From Rhodospirillaceae bacterium (GTDB lineage Bacteria; Pseudomonadota; Alphaproteobacteria; TMED109), in assembly GCA_902579545.1 (NCBI GenBank), contig CACHHO010000009.1:1-44617 (forward strand): DNA of 44,617 nucleotides, given 5' to 3'. The notes beneath the pieces are model-generated. The model was not told the origin of the DNA. It did no database searches and was given only the letters and a program-made list of their open reading frames with translations. Shown one piece after another: positions 36,569 through 44,383 of the stretch. Position 1 is the stretch's first letter; every line of letters begins with the position of its first letter. The translations under genes were made by a program, and so were the position numbers.

Positions 36569-37180
36569 ATGAAAAAAATAGTCATCTTTTTTAGTTTTTT
36601 TATGTTTTTATTTAGTAATTTATTATTTTCTATTTCTGAAGATGATGCTAATGAATTTGTTGTTGATATAGGCAATCAAGCTATAAAAATCTTAAAAATA
36701 CCCGTAGATGATAAAGAAAAAAGAAAAAAGGAACTACAAAATCTTCTACAACAAAAATTTGATATGCCATTTATAGCAAAGGTTATTCTAGGAAAAAAAA
36801 TATATAAAGAGACACCAAAAGAAAAGTTTGACAAGTTTACAAAAATTTTTGAATTACATATAGTTAAAGTTTATTCTTCTCAATTAGGAACATATAAAGG
36901 TCAAAAATTTACAGTAAACAACACTGAGATAAAGAAAAAAGATGCTTTTGTATACTCTACCATTGAATCACCTGACTATCCTACTACTAATATAGTTTGG
37001 AGAGTTAGAAATAGAGAAAGCGATTTAAAGGTAATAGATATGCAAGTTGAAGGAGTGAGTTTATTAAGAACAAAAAGGAATGATTTTGAAATGGTTCTAA
37101 ATAGTCAGGGTATCGATGGGCTAATTGCAACATTGAATACTATGAATCAATTACCTGATTTGAAAATTCCTGGAGAATAG
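36569..37180 (+). CDS. mlaC: Periplasmic phospholipid-binding protein MlaC (Ttg2D)
   Basis: Periplasmic shuttle carrying phospholipids between MlaA in the outer membrane and the inner-membrane MlaFEDB transporter. A signal peptide (KKIVIFFSFFMFLFSNLLFS) is followed by the family fold: LQNLLQQKFDMPFIAKVILG, FTKIFELHIVKVYSSQL, IVWRVRNRESDLKVIDMQVEGVSLLRT (read in parts). 203 residues. A TGGAGA ribosome site lies eight bases before ATG. The transporter genes mlaFED are not in this window. Confidence 0.94.
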   Translation: MKKIVIFFSFFMFLFSNLLFSISEDDANEFVVDIGNQAIKILKIPVDDKEKRKKELQNLLQQKFDMPFIAKVILGKKIYKETPKEKFDKFTKIFELHIVKVYSSQLGTYKGQKFTVNNTEIKKKDAFVYSTIESPDYPTTNIVWRVRNRESDLKVIDMQVEGVSLLRTKRNDFEMVLNSQGIDGLIATLNTMNQLPDLKIPGE

Positions 37181-37198
37181 CAATTAGCTTGACCTAAG

Positions 37199-38320
37199 AT
37201 GATAGTTGCTACAATTAAAGAAACAAATAAAAATGAAGAAAGAGTATCGATAACTCCGGAATCTTGTAAAAATTTTATTCAAAATGGTTTTGAAGTATAT
37301 GTTGAGAAAGGAGCTGGTAAACTAGCAAACTTTCAAGATTCTGAATATATAAAGAATGGAGCCCTAGTTCTAGAAAAAGAAGAAATTTTATCCAAAGCAG
37401 AAATATTAACTTGTGTAAGTTCTGTATTAGATAATTTAGAATTGAGTTCTTTAAAAAAAGGATCAATAATAATAGGTCTTTTTAATCCCTATGAAAACTA
37501 TAAAAAAATACAAAATTTAGTAGGGAGAGATCTAAATTTAATCGCGCTTGATTTTTTACCGCGTATAAGCAGAGCCCAGTCTATGGACATACTTTCTTCT
37601 CAAGCCAATTTAGCTGGCTATAAAGCAGTAATTGAAGCCTGTAGTATTTTTAAAAAAGCTTTTCCAATGATGATGACCGCTGCAGGCACAATAATTCCAG
37701 CAAAATGCTTAATATTAGGTGCTGGGGTTGCTGGATTGCAAGCAATTGCTACTGCTAAAAGATTAGGCTGTGTTGTTTCAGCCTTTGATGTTAGACCAGA
37801 AGTTGAGGAACAAGTAAATAGTTTAGGTGCTAAATTTATTAAAGTAGAAGAAGGTAGTGATAAAAAAACTGAAAGCGTATACGCAAAAGAGATGAGCGAA
37901 GAATATAAAAAAAAACAATTAAATAAGATACATGAAATCGCACAAAATATGGATATTATTATTTCTACAGCATTAATACCAGGAAAAAAAGCACCTTTAT
38001 TGATAGAAAATAGAACAATAGAAAAAATGAAAAGTGGAAGTATTTTAGTAGATTTAGCTACTAGCGCAGGAGGTAACATTCAGGGCTCTGAATTAGGTAA
38101 AAAAATTAATATATTTGATAAAATAGTTTATTCGCCTATTAATTTGCCTAGTCTTATTGCAAATGATGCAAGCTTACTTTTTGCAAAAAATATATTTAAT
38201 TTTATAAAAAACTTTATATCTACAAATAAAAAATTCGATATAGAATCAACAGATGAACTACTTTTAAAAACTTTACTTATAAGAAATGGCAAAAAAACTG
38301 AATATTTTTATGAGGGCTAA
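37199..38320 (+). CDS. pntAA: Proton-translocating NAD(P)+ transhydrogenase, alpha-1 subunit (NAD-binding)
   Basis: Soluble NAD(H)-binding domain I of the energy-linked transhydrogenase, which uses the proton gradient to make NADPH. The N-terminus matches alanine dehydrogenase/PntA (KETNKNEERVSITPESCK). RAQSMDILSSQANLAGYKAV contains the usual RxQxxD loop. The NAD Rossmann motif is GAGVAGLQA at 174-182, followed by VVSAFDVRPEVEEQ. 373 residues, corresponding to the separate alpha-1 subunit known from Rhodospirillum rubrum. It lies 18 bases after mlaC and 3 before pntAB. Confidence 0.97.
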   Translation: MIVATIKETNKNEERVSITPESCKNFIQNGFEVYVEKGAGKLANFQDSEYIKNGALVLEKEEILSKAEILTCVSSVLDNLELSSLKKGSIIIGLFNPYENYKKIQNLVGRDLNLIALDFLPRISRAQSMDILSSQANLAGYKAVIEACSIFKKAFPMMMTAAGTIIPAKCLILGAGVAGLQAIATAKRLGCVVSAFDVRPEVEEQVNSLGAKFIKVEEGSDKKTESVYAKEMSEEYKKKQLNKIHEIAQNMDIIISTALIPGKKAPLLIENRTIEKMKSGSILVDLATSAGGNIQGSELGKKINIFDKIVYSPINLPSLIANDASLLFAKNIFNFIKNFISTNKKFDIESTDELLLKTLLIRNGKKTEYFYEG

Positions 38321-38323
38321 AAT

Positions 38324-38641
38324 ATGGAAAATGTAGATCCTTTTATTATAAACTTTATAGTGTTCACACTAGCTATATTTGTTGGTTATTTTGTAGTTTG
38401 GGCAGTTACACCAGCTCTTCATACCCCACTAATGAGTGTAACAAATGCTATATCGGGTATTATTATTATAGGAAGTTTAACACTGGTTTTATTAGATAAT
38501 AAAAATTTTAATGAAGATGTCATGGACATATCAAAAATTATGGGCTATCTTGCCACAATTTTAGCTAGCATAAATGTATTTGGTGGTTTCGTTGTAACTC
38601 AGAGAATGTTAGCAATGTATAAAAAGAAAAAAAATAAGTAA
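38324..38641 (+). CDS. pntAB: Transhydrogenase alpha-2 subunit (membrane)
   Basis: Membrane domain II part of the transhydrogenase: 105 residues with three hydrophobic segments (IVFTLAIFVGYFVVWAV, AISGIIIIGSLTLVLL, ATILASINVFGGFVVTQRML). The VTPALHTPLMSVTNAISG motif is diagnostic for the family. Its stop and the pntB start share a base (TAATG), a coupling signal for a fixed ratio of membrane subunits. Confidence 0.96.
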   Translation: MENVDPFIINFIVFTLAIFVGYFVVWAVTPALHTPLMSVTNAISGIIIIGSLTLVLLDNKNFNEDVMDISKIMGYLATILASINVFGGFVVTQRMLAMYKKKKNK

Positions 38642-40029
38642 TGAGTGAAAATTTATCTTCAATTCTTTATTTAATATCTTCGGTATTTTTTATTATGGCC
38701 TTAAAAGGACTTTCCTCACCAGAAACCTCAAGAAGAGGAAACCTATTTGGTATATTAGGAATGACGATAGCAGTAATTACCTTGGCCTTACAGCCAAATA
38801 CAGCTAATTTTCTGCCAGTAGTTGTGTGTATATTAATTGGTGGTTCTTTAGGAACAACTTTAGGACTTAAAATTCAAATGACAGCTATGCCTCAATTAGT
38901 TGCTGCTTTCCATAGTCTTGTAGGCTTAGCTGCTGTATTTGTTGCAGCTGGGGCATTTTTTGCTCCGCAAAAATTCGGTATTTCAATTGGAGAAGAAATT
39001 AAAGTAGTTAGTGCAATTGAGATGTCAGTGGGGCTAGTTATAGGAGCTATTACATTTTCAGGTTCTGTAATTGCATTTTTAAAACTACAATCTTTAATGT
39101 CAGGAAATCCAATTGTTTTCAAACTTCAGCATACTATAAATGCAATCCTTACAATTATGCTTCTAATTGGAATTTATTTATTTGTTCAAGTGCAAAGTAT
39201 AGAGCTCTTTTTGTTTTTAACCCTATTGGCTCTTATTATAGGCATACTGATTATAATTCCAATAGGCGGTGCAGATATGCCAGTAGTTGTTTCAATGCTG
39301 AATTCTTATTCTGGGTGGGCGGCTGCAGGCATAGGCTTTACGTTAGAAAATATTTCTTTAATTATAGTCGGCGCCCTAGTAGGAAGTTCCGGAGCAATTT
39401 TATCATACATTATGTGTAAGGCAATGAACAGATCATTTATAAATGTTATATTAGGGGGCTTCGGTGAAGAAAGTTCTAGTAATTTAAATACCCATAGTGA
39501 TAAAACAGCTAAATCTGGTGGAGCTATAGATGGTTCATTTATTATGAAAAACTCACAACACGTAATAATAGTGCCAGGCTACGGAATGGCAGTATCACAA
39601 GCACAGCATGTGGTAAAAGAAATGTCAGATTTACTTAAGAAAAATGGGATTAAAGTATCATTCGCAATTCATCCAGTTGCGGGAAGAATGCCAGGCCATA
39701 TGAATGTCTTACTTGCAGAAGCAAATGTATCATATGATGAAGTTTTTGAATTAGAAGAAATTAATTCTGACTTTAGTTCATGCGATGTTGCATTTGTAAT
39801 AGGAGCTAACGATATTACAAATCCAGCTGCTAAAACTGACCCAACAAGCCCTATTGCTGGTATGCCAATACTAGACGTAGAAGCCGCAAAAACAGTATTA
39901 TTTGTTAAAAGAAGTCTTTCGCCAGGTTATGCTGGTATAGACAATAAAGTATTTTATAATGACAACACTCTTATGCTATTTGGAGATGCCAAAAAAATTG
40001 TAGAAGAAATAGTTAAAGAGTTAAATTAA
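38641..40029 (+). CDS. pntB: NAD(P)+ transhydrogenase beta subunit
   Basis: The remainder of membrane domain II plus the NADP(H)-binding domain III. About nine hydrophobic segments lie up to residue ~265 (including ALKGLSSPETSRRGN and MTAMPQLVAAFHSLVGLAA). Domain III starts near 285; NADP motifs are VPGYGMAVSQAQHVV, HPVAGRMPGHMNVLLAEA, and IGANDITNPAAKTDP..PIAGMPIL, with KRSLSPGYAG after. 462 residues is normal. Its stop lies two bases from the convergent gloB stop. Confidence 0.98.
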   Translation: MSENLSSILYLISSVFFIMALKGLSSPETSRRGNLFGILGMTIAVITLALQPNTANFLPVVVCILIGGSLGTTLGLKIQMTAMPQLVAAFHSLVGLAAVFVAAGAFFAPQKFGISIGEEIKVVSAIEMSVGLVIGAITFSGSVIAFLKLQSLMSGNPIVFKLQHTINAILTIMLLIGIYLFVQVQSIELFLFLTLLALIIGILIIIPIGGADMPVVVSMLNSYSGWAAAGIGFTLENISLIIVGALVGSSGAILSYIMCKAMNRSFINVILGGFGEESSSNLNTHSDKTAKSGGAIDGSFIMKNSQHVIIVPGYGMAVSQAQHVVKEMSDLLKKNGIKVSFAIHPVAGRMPGHMNVLLAEANVSYDEVFELEEINSDFSSCDVAFVIGANDITNPAAKTDPTSPIAGMPILDVEAAKTVLFVKRSLSPGYAGIDNKVFYNDNTLMLFGDAKKIVEEIVKELN

Positions 40030-40031
40030 AT

Positions 40032-40820
40032 TCACCAGCTATTTCTTAATTCTCTAAGTGCTAAAAATACTTCTTGAGGGCTATCATTTTTAGAAAGTAA
40101 ATTTTTAGACCTCAATGACTCAACAATATTTTTCTCTTTTAGCCTAAAAAAAGTGTTGATTTTAAACTCAGTTTCAAAGGAGGAAACATAATTGATACTA
40201 TAGTTTTGTTTTTTTGACATTTGCAATAATTCAAAAGCATCTTTATTATTTGGTTCTAATGACAATGTAAACTCAAGATTATTTATTAAATAGTCATGCC
40301 CAGGATAAATTTTTGTTTTTTTATCTAATTTTATTAATTGATTATAAAAAGTATTATATAAACTTAACGGATTTCCTCCATTATGACAGTTACCAACGCC
40401 TGCATTAAATAAAGTATCTCCACAAAATAAAGCATCATGATCTCCTCTAACTAATAAACATATATGTGACATAGTATGCCCAGGAGTGTCTAGGACCTCA
40501 ATTTTTATTGATCTACCTATGTTGATTACATCACCTGCCCTTAATCCCACATCTACTCCTGCAATCATCTTTTTAGCATTCTTATGAGCATATAACTTGG
40601 CACCTGTGTACTTAATAATTTTATCATTTCCACCAGTATGATCAAGATGTTCATGAGTATTAATAACTGCTGTAATGTTAAGATCATTTTCTTTAGCCTT
40701 CGTTAGACATAGTTTATATGCAAGAGGATCTATAGCAACTGCTTCCCTTGTTATAGGACAACCTATTAAATAATTAAAATTTCTATAATTGTTATATGTA
40801 TAAATTTGTTTTATTATCAT
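40032..40820 (-). CDS. gloB: Hydroxyacylglutathione hydrolase (glyoxalase II)
   Basis: Binuclear metallo-beta-lactamase-fold enzyme that hydrolyses S-D-lactoylglutathione to lactate and glutathione, the second step of methylglyoxal detoxification. Metal ligands are all there: H56, H58, D60, H61 (THEHLDH), H115 (PGHTMSH), D135 (CGDTLF), H175 (PGHDY). The C-terminal segment has LEPNN and NTFFRLKEKNI, as in glyoxalase II's substrate domain (typically NPFLR). 262 residues. Start is ATG; the divergent dehydrogenase begins about 25 bases away. Confidence 0.87.
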   Translation of the reverse strand: MIIKQIYTYNNYRNFNYLIGCPITREAVAIDPLAYKLCLTKAKENDLNITAVINTHEHLDHTGGNDKIIKYTGAKLYAHKNAKKMIAGVDVGLRAGDVINIGRSIKIEVLDTPGHTMSHICLLVRGDHDALFCGDTLFNAGVGNCHNGGNPLSLYNTFYNQLIKLDKKTKIYPGHDYLINNLEFTLSLEPNNKDAFELLQMSKKQNYSINYVSSFETEFKINTFFRLKEKNIVESLRSKNLLSKNDSPQEVFLALRELRNSW

Positions 40821-40845
40821 ATTATATTATTTCGGAGAAAGACTT

Positions 40846-41847
40846 ATTAATACAGAATATAAAATTGTTGTTCAAGGCACAAGAAAAATAATTCCTCATT
40901 TAAGAGAGCATTTAAATATTCCTAATAAAATATTTTACTATGCCATTCAGAATGAAGAATACTTTAATAAAATAAAGAAGGCAGATATACTAGTTACCAT
41001 GAGTTGGGGAAAATCTATGTGGGGAGGATCAAAAAAAATTGATATTCCTAAAACTCAAAACCTTAAACTTATACACTTACCTGGCGCTGGACTTGATGCA
41101 ATTGAATTTGATTACATACCTAAAAAATGTAAAGTATGCAATGTGTATGAACACGAAATCCCAATGGCAGAGTATTGTATTGGTACTATTTTGAATTGGG
41201 AAATGAAGCTTATTGAAAAGGCTAATAAATTTAAAAAACTTGATTGGAGTGATTGCATGATATTTGATGGGAAAAATCATGGAGAACTATTTAATAAAAC
41301 AGTAGGTATTCTTGGTTATGGTAAAATAGGTTTAGAAATTGCTAAAAGATTAAGAATGTTTGGCGTAAACATTATTGGATATACTCGTGTCGCAAGAAAA
41401 AAAGATAAATTGCTACATAGTAGCTATCCTAGCATTCAACTTAAAAAAACTGTAAATAAATTAGACTATTTAATAATAGCATGTCCTTTAACAAAAGATA
41501 CTAAAGGTATTATAAATAAAAAAATTCTTAAATTTATGAGAAAAAACTCTGTCATAATTAATGTTGCTAGAGGAGGAATTATAAATGAAAAAGATTTATA
41601 CCTAGCATTAAAAAATAAGGAGATAGCAGGTGCCATAATAGATACGTGGTTCAATTATCCAATAAATAAAAAACAAAATGGCTTTAATCCATCTTCATTT
41701 AATTATTATAAAATGCCTAATGTTCTTATGACCCCTCATATATCTGCATGGTCTGAAGGTATGATTAGAAGAAGATCTTTAATAATTAGTGAAAATATTA
41801 ACAGATTATATAATGGCAAGAAATTACTGAATGAAATAAAATATTAG
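40846..41847 (+). CDS. D-isomer-specific 2-hydroxyacid dehydrogenase, apparent ATT start
   Basis: NAD(P)-dependent oxidoreductase of the D-2-hydroxyacid dehydrogenase family. The first in-frame ATG (40999) would leave 282 residues and remove the first strands of the fold. The frame upstream is coding-like back to 40846 ([18 protein letters not shown], then [12 protein letters not shown]). No ATG, GTG or TTG is available. ATT at 40846 follows GGAG (40834-40837) by eight bases, giving 333 residues, the family's usual size. The nucleotide motif [14 protein letters not shown] is near 153-166. NVARGGII holds the catalytic Arg, and PHISAW the catalytic His. The Asp that marks NAD preference is replaced by GYTR, suggesting NADP. 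The usual Glu of DVFxxEP is not seen (DTWFNYP). Confidence 0.85.
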   Translation: MNTEYKIVVQGTRKIIPHLREHLNIPNKIFYYAIQNEEYFNKIKKADILVTMSWGKSMWGGSKKIDIPKTQNLKLIHLPGAGLDAIEFDYIPKKCKVCNVYEHEIPMAEYCIGTILNWEMKLIEKANKFKKLDWSDCMIFDGKNHGELFNKTVGILGYGKIGLEIAKRLRMFGVNIIGYTRVARKKDKLLHSSYPSIQLKKTVNKLDYLIIACPLTKDTKGIINKKILKFMRKNSVIINVARGGIINEKDLYLALKNKEIAGAIIDTWFNYPINKKQNGFNPSSFNYYKMPNVLMTPHISAWSEGMIRRRSLIISENINRLYNGKKLLNEIKY

Positions 41848-42041
41848 TATCCTCTAACAGTTTTCCTTTGAAGTTTTCTCCATCTTCTTACTGATTCAGC
41901 CTTTTCTCTGGCTTTTTTCTCAGATGGTTTCTCATAGGCTCTTCTTTTTTTCATTTCTCTATACATGCCTTCCCTTTGCATCTTCTTCTTAAGTGTTCTT
42001 AAAGCATGATCTACATTATTATCTCTAACTATTACTTCCAA
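41844..42041 (-). CDS. rpsU: 30S ribosomal protein S21
   Basis: Small, very basic ribosomal protein needed for initiation on the 30S subunit. 65 residues: [32 protein letters not shown] and [12 protein letters not shown] (in parts) match alphaproteobacterial bS21 along its whole length. The start codon is TTG (42039-42041 minus), seven bases after AAGGAG. Its end overlaps the stop of the convergent dehydrogenase. It is divergent from the COQ9-family gene. Confidence 0.97.
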   Translation of the reverse strand: MEVIVRDNNVDHALRTLKKKMQREGMYREMKKRRAYEKPSEKKAREKAESVRRWRKLQRKTVRGY

Positions 42042-42066
42042 ATTATTCTCCTTTGTAAAGTTTTAT

Positions 42067-42095
42067 TTAATAACATAAGCTATTGATAATGTGAA
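42067..42095 (-). promoter_or_regulatory. Candidate rpsU promoter
   Basis: On the minus strand TTCACA (42090-42095) and TATTAA (42067-42072) are 17 bases apart, with TG one base before the -10. It lies 26 bases before the rpsU start and covers the GTG that could otherwise begin the divergent COQ9-family gene. Confidence 0.45.
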
Positions 42096-42117
42096 GAGAA
42101 TTATTAATATTAAAAAT

Positions 42118-42741
42118 ATGAATAAATTAAAAAAACAAAATGAAATATTTAAAAAAATAATCCCAACTCTTGAAAATGGTGATTTTACCGACTTTAATCT
42201 AGACACAGTTTTAAAAGAATACTCTATTAAAGAAGCCGATTTTTATTATCTTTTTCCATATAAAACCAAAAGCTTATGTAAATATTTTCTGTTTAATATA
42301 GCTAGTAAATCTATTAAAAGTAATGTAGAAAAAACTAAACATGAAAAAAGCATAAGTAAAAATATCTTTTCTACTCTTGAACAATTTATTATAGCCCTAG
42401 ATAAAGAAAAAAAAATATCATTTTTTTTTATTGATTATTTAATTAGAAATCCTTTACTTTTTAAAAAATTTTCTTATTGCTTATCAAATAATATTTGGCA
42501 ATCAATAAATGATAAATCTGTAGACTTTAATTTTTATACAAAGAGACTAATACTTTCACAAATACTTATTAATAGTATTATACACTATAAAGGAAGTAAA
42601 AGTTTAAACGACACTTCAAACTTTATAAAAATACAGATTCAGGCTTTAGGAAAGTTTGGATATTATAAATCCAAAATTAAAGGCTATCTCAGTAGCTTAA
42701 CAAAAAGTAACTTTTTATCTAAATTCGATTTCATGCATTAA
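42118..42741 (+). CDS. COQ9-family protein (ubiquinone biosynthesis accessory), weakly conserved
   Basis: Probably the bacterial COQ9 homologue, a lipid-binding protein with a TetR-like fold that assists ubiquinone synthesis. The opening FKKIIPTLENGDFTDFNLD and then VLKEYSIKEADFYYLFPYKTKSL follow the COQ9 pattern of a small HTH-like bundle with a LFP motif. A helical C-terminus follows (FIKIQIQALGKFGYYKS). Most support comes from its divergent place beside rpsU, as in other Alphaproteobacteria. 207 residues from ATG 42118; a GTG at 42091 would add nine, but neither start has a clear ribosome site. A TetR-type regulator is the alternative. Its end overlaps purK by eleven bases. Confidence 0.62.
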   Translation: MNKLKKQNEIFKKIIPTLENGDFTDFNLDTVLKEYSIKEADFYYLFPYKTKSLCKYFLFNIASKSIKSNVEKTKHEKSISKNIFSTLEQFIIALDKEKKISFFFIDYLIRNPLLFKKFSYCLSNNIWQSINDKSVDFNFYTKRLILSQILINSIIHYKGSKSLNDTSNFIKIQIQALGKFGYYKSKIKGYLSSLTKSNFLSKFDFMH

Positions 42742-43823
42742 ACTTAGATAAAATATTAATGTGCCCTAGCTTTCTAAAGGGACTAATCTTTTCTTTACCA
42801 TAAATATGAACTTTGTGATTTTTATTTTCTAATGATTTAGAAAAAATATGATAATTAAGTCCTAAAAGGTTTATCATCTTACATTTATGGTAATAAATAA
42901 TTTTTACTTTTGGTATGTCATATATCATTCTTATTAGCATCTCAAATTGAGATATGTTACAACTATCAATAGTCCAATGTGCAGAGTTATGTGGTCTCGG
43001 GGCAATTTCATTAACTATAATTTCTTCTCGGTCGCACACAAACATTTCCACCGCTATTATACCTACTATATTTAATTTATTTGCTATATTTATAGCTATT
43101 TTTTTTGCATTGTTTTTACATTTTTGTGAAATAATAGCAGGAAAGATAGTTTCTCTAAGTATACCATTTTTATGAATATTTTCTGATGGCTCATAACAAT
43201 TAGTTTCACCGCTTTTAGACCTGAATGCTATAACTGATATTTCTTTTTTAAAGTCTATTATTTCTTCAATTATATAAATATCTTTTTTTAAACTCATTAT
43301 CTATTTCAAGGAATTTATTATTTTTAATTATGTATTGACCCTTGCCATCATATCCTAATTTCCTAGTTTTTAATATTCCATTACCATTGAATATTTTAAT
43401 TTTAGCTTTAAGCGATTTAAAGCTGTCAACTCTATAATAACGAGCAACTCTAATATTTATTTTGGATAAGAAGTTTTTTTCTAAAAGTCTATCTTGAGAA
43501 AATTTAAGAGCATTGATTCCAGGAAAAACTTTACAATATTTTTTTAATACTTCTATAGACTTTAAAGGAATATTTTCAAATTCATATGTTATAACATCAC
43601 AAGCCTTTGCAAATTCTTTTAGCTTTTTAGTATTGGTATATTCTTCTGTAAAAATAATATTAGCATTTTGTAATGCTGGAGCATTAGAATCAGGTTCATA
43701 AATACATGTTTTAATGCCTAATCTAGAAGCTTCAAGAGCAATCATCTTTCCTAATTGGCCTCCTCCTAAAATTCCTAAAACTTTATTAGCAAAACTTTTT
43801 TTATATTTTTTATTTTTATTCAT
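42731..43823 (-). pseudogene. purK: purK (N5-carboxyaminoimidazole ribonucleotide synthase) interrupted by a frameshift in an A7 run
   Basis: ATP-grasp enzyme of purine synthesis that makes N5-CAIR for PurE. The N-terminal 185 codons (43823-43266) hold ILGGGQLGKMIAL (18-30), YEFENIP and GYDGKGQYII, then stop. A second frame (43297-42731) continues with YIIEEIIDFKKEISVIA, ENIHKNGILRETIFPA, VEMFV and VNEIAPRPHNSAHWTID, the expected C-terminal half. Dropping one A from the run of seven (T7 on the plus strand, 43283-43289) joins NEFKK to DIYIIEEI in one frame of 363 residues, the normal PurK length. No other lesion is visible. It could be a sequencing error, a recent mutation, or slippage-rescued; see findings. 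It overlaps purE by eight bases. Confidence 0.88.
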
Positions 43824-44301
43824 TAGGCTTTAACTTTACACTTTTACTGAGTTCCTGCCTCCAATTTATTAATTGTCTATTTAGTTTGATATCATTATTT
43901 GCTAGCATAGATACGGCGAATAATGCCGCATTTTTTGCTCCAGCTTCACCAACTGAAAATGTTGCAGTTGGAACACCTGCCGGCATCTGGACTATTGAAA
44001 GCAAACTGTCAAGGCCATTTAAAAATTTACTTTCTATAGGAACCGCTAGAACTGGAATAGTAGTTAATGAGGAGATCATACCTGGTAAGTGAGCTGAACC
44101 ACCTGCTCCTGCAATAATTACTTTTATATTATTTTTTTTTGCATTTTTAGCATATTTAAATAATCTGTCGGGTGTTCTATGCGCTGAAACAATCTTGATT
44201 TCAAATTCTATGTGAAAATTTTTTAAAATATTACTGGCTAACTTCATTGTTTTCCAATCTGATTCACTCCCCATGATAATACTCACTTTATTCTTTTTCA
44301 T
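43816..44301 (-). CDS. purE: 5-(carboxyamino)imidazole ribonucleotide mutase PurE
   Basis: Class I PurE, which moves the carboxyl group of N5-CAIR to give CAIR in purine synthesis, right after PurK. GSESDW at 11-16, the catalytic H41 in [19 protein letters not shown] at 66-76, and [20 protein letters not shown] are all family signatures. 161 residues. Its end overlaps the purK start by eight bases, so the two are co-translated. A GGAG site sits before the ATG. Confidence 0.98.
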   Translation of the reverse strand: MKKNKVSIIMGSESDWKTMKLASNILKNFHIEFEIKIVSAHRTPDRLFKYAKNAKKNNIKVIIAGAGGSAHLPGMISSLTTIPVLAVPIESKFLNGLDSLLSIVQMPAGVPTATFSVGEAGAKNAALFAVSMLANNDIKLNRQLINWRQELSKSVKLKPNE

Positions 44302-44334
44302 TTTTAGCTCCGTGTAGTATAAATTAAGTATAGT

Positions 44335-44362
44335 ATTATAACTTTGCTTTTATTTAATTCAA
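44335..44362 (-). promoter_or_regulatory. Candidate purE-purK promoter
   Basis: On the minus strand TTGAAT (44357-44362), a 16-base spacer and a perfect TATAAT (44335-44340) lie 33 bases upstream of purE in the 82-base gap shared with divergent pyrD. No clear PurR-type operator was noticed. Confidence 0.6.
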
Positions 44363-44383
44363 TTAAATGATAATAAGAAATAG

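Noticed and set aside
37618-38079. A 153-codon minus-strand frame opposite pntAA
   Set aside because: It lies inside a strongly conserved gene, and its composition is what the reverse of that coding sequence would give; no independent signals.
42118-42741. Reading the gene beside rpsU as a TetR-family repressor
   Set aside because: COQ9 has a TetR-like fold, and the position beside rpsU favours COQ9; a repressor is kept only as an alternative.
44302-44383. A promoter for pyrD in the divergent gap
   Set aside because: TTGCTT and GATAAT are present but with a 19-base spacer and almost no leader before the ATG, so the support is too weak.
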